The notes under the pieces were generated by a model. It did not search any database. It had not been told where the DNA came from and was given only the letters and a program-made list of their open reading frames with translations. The translations under genes were made by a program, and so were the position numbers. Below, piece by piece: positions 59,629 through 64,000 of a DNA stretch of 64,000 bases (position 1 is the first letter of the stretch; the number at the start of each line of letters is the position of its first letter). This DNA is from UBA3064 sp023258775. Its GTDB lineage: Bacteria; Pseudomonadota; Gammaproteobacteria; Burkholderiales; Burkholderiaceae_E. The stretch lies in NCBI GenBank assembly GCA_044355655.1, contig JBIKXS010000002.1:124001-188000 (forward strand), read 5' to 3'.

Positions 59629-60687
59629 CTAGGGCGTCTGTCCCTGCTTTGCTGACCGCTCAATAAGCCTCTTAATCGCCCGTACTTCGTCGGGTTCATC
59701 GGTCCGTAAGACGCTCGTAACAGTGACCGTAAAGCCGATGCTGATTACAGTAAGGCCTATAAGCCAAAGCAAAAGGCGCTTCGGCTTTCTTGATCGATTC
59801 GAAGACGCTGAGGCATATTTTAGAAAGCGTATCGCAAAGCGTCGTTGACTCCCTCGATCATCATCACGCAGTCTTGCGTGGTCCAAACTCTTTGAGCTTG
59901 GATATGCAAGCAACTCGCGTTGCGTCTTGATCAAATGGTTAAGGTATTCCTCGACCGATTTGCTGCGCACGTAGCAAAGCGCTTTGTCGTCATCTGAAAC
60001 CAGTCTGGCAAGTGCGGTGTCAAGAAATGCATCGATATGATGAGGATTATCATCATCGGGGATGATTGCCAATTCGACCAGACGACGAATTGCAAAGCCA
60101 GCTTCATCCTGGAATAAGGCCTGCGCACCATCAGACATGCAAGCGGCAAACACAAAGCGACCGTCAAACATTGTAATACGAAGATGCTGAAACCAATCTG
60201 AGTCTGTGAGCGCATATGTTGTACGCAAATCAATACCGTTTTCTGGTTCAGAACTTACAAAATGATAAGCACCCTTATCCTCAGCCACTGCACAGGCAAA
60301 ACCGTCGCCAAGATGAACGAAACAGAGCTTGTCTGGCCCGACTACACAGGCGAGCAAGGTCGATTGAAGCGACTTAAAGTCCTTCTCAGGATGTTCAGAC
60401 TCTAGATGCCGCCGAGCCTGAATCAGTTGCGCCAAGAGTAGGTCGGCAGTTGAAGGCGTTGAGCCGAACCGCAGTAGCTGCGGGGCAATTACGACAAGCC
60501 TCGGTAATAGGAAATCGACAATTGATTGGGCGGCCTCGCCCGAGTGCTTGGCGTGTTCGGCACCATCGCTGCAAATAAGGACGGCGTAATCACCATCGAT
60601 TGCAGCGACTGCGCGATCCTTGCACGCAAGTTTGCGCCTGCGATGGTACACGCCCTGAACAGCGGCAAAAGCACTTGCGTCGAACAT
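59629..60687 (-). CDS. PP2C-like phosphatase domain protein with C-terminal membrane anchor
   Basis: This 352-residue protein resembles the PP2C_2 family: 'CKDRAVAAIDGDYAVLICSDGAEHAKHSGEAAQ' region, 'LLACVVGPDKLCFVHLGDGFACA', 'CMSDGAQAL' and a late 'DDDKALCYV', supplying most of the expected metal-binding Asp residues. After about 230 residues of catalytic domain comes a charged linker, a single transmembrane helix at about 304-327 and a short tail. PP2C_2 genes usually sit with a Ser/Thr kinase or VWA gene; neither is here, so its target is unknown. Confidence 0.72.
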   Translation of the reverse strand: MFDASAFAAVQGVYHRRRKLACKDRAVAAIDGDYAVLICSDGAEHAKHSGEAAQSIVDFLLPRLVVIAPQLLRFGSTPSTADLLLAQLIQARRHLESEHPEKDFKSLQSTLLACVVGPDKLCFVHLGDGFACAVAEDKGAYHFVSSEPENGIDLRTTYALTDSDWFQHLRITMFDGRFVFAACMSDGAQALFQDEAGFAIRRLVELAIIPDDDNPHHIDAFLDTALARLVSDDDKALCYVRSKSVEEYLNHLIKTQRELLAYPSSKSLDHARLRDDDRGSQRRFAIRFLKYASASSNRSRKPKRLLLWLIGLTVISIGFTVTVTSVLRTDEPDEVRAIKRLIERSAKQGQTP

Positions 60688-60930
60688 AGTTGAAACCCCA
60701 AAGCATGCTTAAGTTAATGCGGCCTGCGACAGGTTGCCGATGCGGGAAGAGGGCTGTCAACATTCCATTTTTCTTAAGCCTCGCCTGCTCAAGTGACCAA
60801 CATCGACGACACTAGCATGTGAGGGGCGTTTACGTAGTTGCCTGCAAGAAATTTTCATCAACTTGACTAAGCTCTTACCCGATCCAACCACGACGTAAAG
60901 ATCGTGAAATTCGATGATAGGCGAACCAAT

Positions 60931-61866
60931 ATGGCTGCTGCACAAGGAAAAGTGATCATCACATGTGCCGTGACGGGTGCAATCCACACTCCTAGCATGT
61001 CGCCGTATCTGCCGATCACATCGGCGCAGATAGCAGACGCAGCTGTAGGTGCCGCTGAAGCAGGGGCTGCAATTGTTCATTTACATGCCAGAGACCCAAT
61101 CGATGGTAGACCGTCACAAGACCCTGGCCTTTTCCTTGAATTTCTTCCTGAGATCAAGAGACGCTCTGACGTTATCATTAACATAACTACGGGCGGTGCT
61201 CCGACAATGGGTGTTGAGGAAAGGCTCCAGCCCGCCTTGCGGCTCAGTCCTGAAGTTGCCTCTCTCAATATGGGATCGATGAATTTTGGCCTTTACGAAA
61301 TGCTCAAGCGCTACGAGGACTTTAGATTTCAATGGGAGCGCCCTTACTTAGCTGAAAGCGACGACCGTATTTTCAAGAACACATTTCGAGATATAGAACA
61401 TATATTGCGATCATGTTCCGAAAATAACACGAGGTTTGAAATCGAATGCTATGACATCGGACACCTTTACACAGCAGCTCATTTTCTCGATCGAGGTCTT
61501 ATTAAGCCCCCGCTTTTTATTCAGTCCGTGTTTGGCATTCGAGGCGGTATTGGGCCTCACCCCGAAGATGTGATGCACATGAAACGCACGGCAGATCGAC
61601 TGTTTGGCGAGGCTTATTACTGGTCTGTTCTCGGTGCCGGACGAAATCAAATGTTTGTGGCAACCCAGTCGGCTGTGATGGGAGGTAACGTTCGCGTTGG
61701 CTTAGAGGATAGTCTTTGGCTCGGTCGTCGCGAACTGGCCCATTCAAACGCGCAGCAGGTTCAAAAGATCCGGAGCATCATTGAAGCGATTGGTTTGTCG
61801 ATTGCCACGCCAAACGATGCGCGAGCGATGTTAAAGCTAAAAGGGGCTTTTTCGGTTGGATTTTAG
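60931..61866 (+). CDS. BKACE family (3-keto-5-aminohexanoate cleavage enzyme-like) protein
   Basis: This 311-residue TIM-barrel enzyme belongs to the BKACE family (PF05853), which condenses a beta-keto acid with acetyl-CoA. Zn ligands are in 'IVHLHARDPIDGRPSQDP', with 'ITCAVTGAIHTPSMSPYLPIT' and 'GNVRVGLEDSLWLGRRELA' as family motifs; the Glu in the latter is typical. The substrate differs among members (3-keto-5-aminohexanoate, dehydrocarnitine and others). It precedes an SDR and a molybdenum hydroxylase, together a likely degradation cluster. ATG 60931 is chosen for the family N-terminus. Confidence 0.92.
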   Translation: MAAAQGKVIITCAVTGAIHTPSMSPYLPITSAQIADAAVGAAEAGAAIVHLHARDPIDGRPSQDPGLFLEFLPEIKRRSDVIINITTGGAPTMGVEERLQPALRLSPEVASLNMGSMNFGLYEMLKRYEDFRFQWERPYLAESDDRIFKNTFRDIEHILRSCSENNTRFEIECYDIGHLYTAAHFLDRGLIKPPLFIQSVFGIRGGIGPHPEDVMHMKRTADRLFGEAYYWSVLGAGRNQMFVATQSAVMGGNVRVGLEDSLWLGRRELAHSNAQQVQKIRSIIEAIGLSIATPNDARAMLKLKGAFSVGF

Positions 61867-61931
61867 GTTTTGGCTGATTTTTGTTGTTGCCAAGGTAACG
61901 GTCTTCTTGATTTTGATACAGGAATAGTTAA

Positions 61932-62705
61932 ATGAGTATGCATCGGTTGTTTAATTTGGACGGCATGGTTGCCCTAATTACCGGGTCGTCGCGAGGCATT
62001 GGTTTGGCAACAGCTGCATCAATGGCAGCACATGGTGCCAGCGTGGTTATCAACAGTCGAAGTGATGCAGCCTTAGCGGCATGTCGTGAACGCCTTGCAC
62101 GTGATGGCTTAAACGTGCAGTCCTCGGCCTTTGATGCCTTTGATGCCAAAGCGGCCGTAGAACGGGTTGATCAAATCGTAGCGACGATGGGGCAGCTTGA
62201 TATTGTCTTTCTCAACGCAGCAATTCAAGCAAGATTCCCCTTGCTTGAGTTTCCAGAAGAGGACTTCGTTCGGCTTGTCCACGGCAACCTGACTGCGCAA
62301 TGGATACTAGCCAGGCATGTTGCTCGTCATATGGCTAAGCGAGGTTTTGGTCGGATAATTTTTACTGGTTCTGTGCTTGGCTTGATGGGCCGAGAGAATG
62401 TTTCGGGTTATTCCGCGACCAAGGCAGCAATACATGGGATTGTTCGGCAAATGTCAGCCGAACTTTCAGGGTCCGGCGTCACGGTTAATGCAGTGGCACC
62501 GGGGTATGTCCAAACGGAACTAACCTCAGCCTTGCATCGTAATGAGGCGTTTAACAAGTGGTTGAGCGTTCGTGCACCCGTGGGGCGTTGGGCGCAACCT
62601 GAAGATATCCGACCAGCCGTCGTGTTCCTAGCGTCACGGGAAGCCTCTTACCTTACCGGTCAGGTGATCACCGTCGATGGTGGGCTGACAACCACATTGG
62701 CATGA
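61932..62705 (+). CDS. SDR family oxidoreductase
   Basis: This 257-residue short-chain dehydrogenase has 'ITGSSRGIGLATAASMAAHG', 'FLNAAIQ', 'TGSVLGLMGRENVSGYSATKAA' and 'LTGQVITVDGGLTT'. It lies 65 bp after the BKACE gene on the same strand with a weak ribosome site, and may produce or consume the keto acid used by that enzyme. Confidence 0.9.
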   Translation: MSMHRLFNLDGMVALITGSSRGIGLATAASMAAHGASVVINSRSDAALAACRERLARDGLNVQSSAFDAFDAKAAVERVDQIVATMGQLDIVFLNAAIQARFPLLEFPEEDFVRLVHGNLTAQWILARHVARHMAKRGFGRIIFTGSVLGLMGRENVSGYSATKAAIHGIVRQMSAELSGSGVTVNAVAPGYVQTELTSALHRNEAFNKWLSVRAPVGRWAQPEDIRPAVVFLASREASYLTGQVITVDGGLTTTLA

Positions 62706-62787
62706 TAGGCGTGAGATTCATTCGTCTGCGTATCAAAGCTTTAACCGGTGAGCGTCTACCCCAGCGCCTGGCTATCGCAAGGCTTTG

Positions 62788-64000
62788 ATGTCAAACGTCG
62801 ATTTGGAGAACCTTGTGGACATGCTTGCAGTGAAATTCGGTGCTGGAACAAGTGGTGATTTTGACGAGCTTGATTCGCTAGTCCGAGGCGCTGAACACTT
62901 TACTGCTGATCTCTTCATGCAAGGGCAGGCATACGCGTGCTTTTTCAGATCACCCCATGCGCATGCCCATATTCTTCGCCTGGATCTGAGTGTTGCCAGC
63001 AAGATTGATGGCGTTATTGATATTATATCGGGTAAAGATGTTATCGAAGCTGAACTCGGTCTGATTCCTCCACTTGCAGTGTTTGAGGGTTCAGATGGTC
63101 GGGCCATGTTTCAGGCCTGCATGCCGGTTCTGGCCTCAGACAAGGTCAGGTATCAAGGTGAACCAATTGCTTTGGTCATTGCCAGGACAGAGGTGATTGC
63201 TCGAGAGGCCGCTTCTGCGATACGCGCTGAATTTGAGCCGTTGCAGGCACATACAGACCCGCTCGCGGCACTGCATTCCGATGCATCCTTAATCCATCCT
63301 GAATGCCCAAATAATTTTGTCCTTGATTGGTTAGATGGAGATAGATCATGTAACGATATGATCGATCGATCACCATTGATAGCTACGGTTACGCTGCATG
63401 ACCCTCCTATTGCCGCCTGTCCGATGGAACCTCGATCGGCCATCGCGCAGTGGGATGGCAAAGACAACCGTTACCTGTTGATCGCGCCTACGCAGGGCGT
63501 GATGGTCTTGAGGAAAATGCTCGCCGAATCCGTGTTCAAGATAGATGCAAGTGCTATTCGGGTGGTGACGCCCCAAGTCGGTGGTGGATTCGGTGCAAAA
63601 GTGCAAACTTATGCCGAGTACGCAGCCCTATTGTTTGCAAGTCGTCGATGCGGACATGCTATCAAGTGGGTTTCTAGCCGTTCGGAGTCCTTCGTTTCGG
63701 ATACGCATGGGAGAAATTCACATTTGCAGGCGCGAATGGGCTTTGATGAACATGGAAGGGCGCTTGGCATTGAGGTAGTCAGCACCGTTGGAATAGGGGC
63801 CTACACCTCAACCTATGTTGGGATTGTGGCGACTAACAACACGAAGAACTGCTTATCCAGCGTTTATAGGATTCCCCGCTATCTCATGCGTTCCCGGCTA
63901 GTCCTCACCAATGCCGTTCCTTTGGGACCCTATCGAGGCGCAGGTAGGCCTGAGGCAATCTACATGGTCGAGTCCTTGATGGACCAGGCGGCAAGTCGCT
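62788..64000 (+). CDS. Molybdenum hydroxylase large subunit (xanthine dehydrogenase family), 3' truncated
   Basis: The frame starts at ATG 62788 (or 62821) and stays open to the window end, giving about 404 residues. It shows the N-terminal hammerhead domain ('SGDFDELDSLVRGAEHFTAD', 'YACFFRSPHAHAHIL', 'VRYQGEPIALVIA') and the start of the molybdopterin-binding domain ('CPMEPRSAIAQWDG', 'TPQVGGGFGAKVQTYAEYA', 'LGPYRGAGRPEAIYMVE'). The 'QVGGGFGAK' and 'YRGAGRPEA' forms place it with the CO-dehydrogenase-like/CoxL and aldehyde/nicotinate-type enzymes rather than XdhB. Iron-sulfur and FAD partners are expected beyond the window. Confidence 0.92.
   Translation, partial: MSNVDLENLVDMLAVKFGAGTSGDFDELDSLVRGAEHFTADLFMQGQAYACFFRSPHAHAHILRLDLSVASKIDGVIDIISGKDVIEAELGLIPPLAVFEGSDGRAMFQACMPVLASDKVRYQGEPIALVIARTEVIAREAASAIRAEFEPLQAHTDPLAALHSDASLIHPECPNNFVLDWLDGDRSCNDMIDRSPLIATVTLHDPPIAACPMEPRSAIAQWDGKDNRYLLIAPTQGVMVLRKMLAESVFKIDASAIRVVTPQVGGGFGAKVQTYAEYAALLFASRRCGHAIKWVSSRSESFVSDTHGRNSHLQARMGFDEHGRALGIEVVSTVGIGAYTSTYVGIVATNNTKNCLSSVYRIPRYLMRSRLVLTNAVPLGPYRGAGRPEAIYMVESLMDQAASR

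Overview
The window is a dense stretch of a Burkholderiales (betaproteobacterial) chromosome, most like Alcaligenaceae or a close relative. This rests on the hemD-hemX-hemY and ppa/acetyltransferase/nadE/glnB blocks, the trxB-smr / ftsK-lolA-rarA-serS block, three lone Bug-type tripartite-tricarboxylate (TTT) receptors, and a membrane-type urate oxidase. It holds about 62 genes, few of them regulators (one Fur-family protein and PII). I see no rRNA, tRNA, CRISPR array or transposase.

Layout. 1-16023 is housekeeping: haem synthesis (hemD partial, hemX, hemY), pyrophosphatase, NAD synthetase, PII, Smr protein, thioredoxin reductase, FtsK, LolA, RarA, SerRS and a periplasmic redoxin, with one short-chain dehydrogenase (SDR) squeezed between hemY and ppa. 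16118-27995 is a catabolic and uptake region: a DMT exporter, two SDRs, a histidinol-dehydrogenase-family enzyme, an HbpS/GlcG protein, a complete branched-chain-amino-acid-type ABC importer, a DHDPS-family aldolase and a TTT receptor. 28138-31242 is a minus-strand operon of an SsuABC/TauABC-like importer ending in a Fur-family gene; a Tsx-like porin follows.

32731-49571 is a purine island: guanine deaminase, xanthine dehydrogenase xdhABC, membrane urate oxidase PuuD, hydroxyisourate hydrolase, an OHCU decarboxylase-allantoate amidohydrolase fusion and a BMP-type nucleoside/purine ABC importer, then a Rieske oxygenase and an MFS transporter. Together they would import purines and take guanine through xanthine and urate to allantoin and beyond allantoate; allantoinase is not in the window. 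49568-62705 is mixed: acetyltransferase, lytic transglycosylase, pterin dehydratase, delta-type carbonic anhydrase, two TTT receptors, a CPA2 antiporter, TrpB2, diacylglycerol kinase, a PP2C-like phosphatase, and a BKACE-SDR-molybdenum hydroxylase cluster cut by the window end.

The most unusual signal is not a gene family. At three convergent gene junctions (ppa, fur, a TTT receptor) the last codons of a gene, with its stop codon, are copied in tandem into the downstream spacer as degenerate 24-32 bp units. At the xdhB/xdhC junction a 23 bp unit carrying stop and start codons is triplicated, giving a chain of tiny start-stop-overlapping reading frames. Related short tandem repeats sit as low-complexity inserts in SerRS, XdhA, LolA and a lytic transglycosylase.
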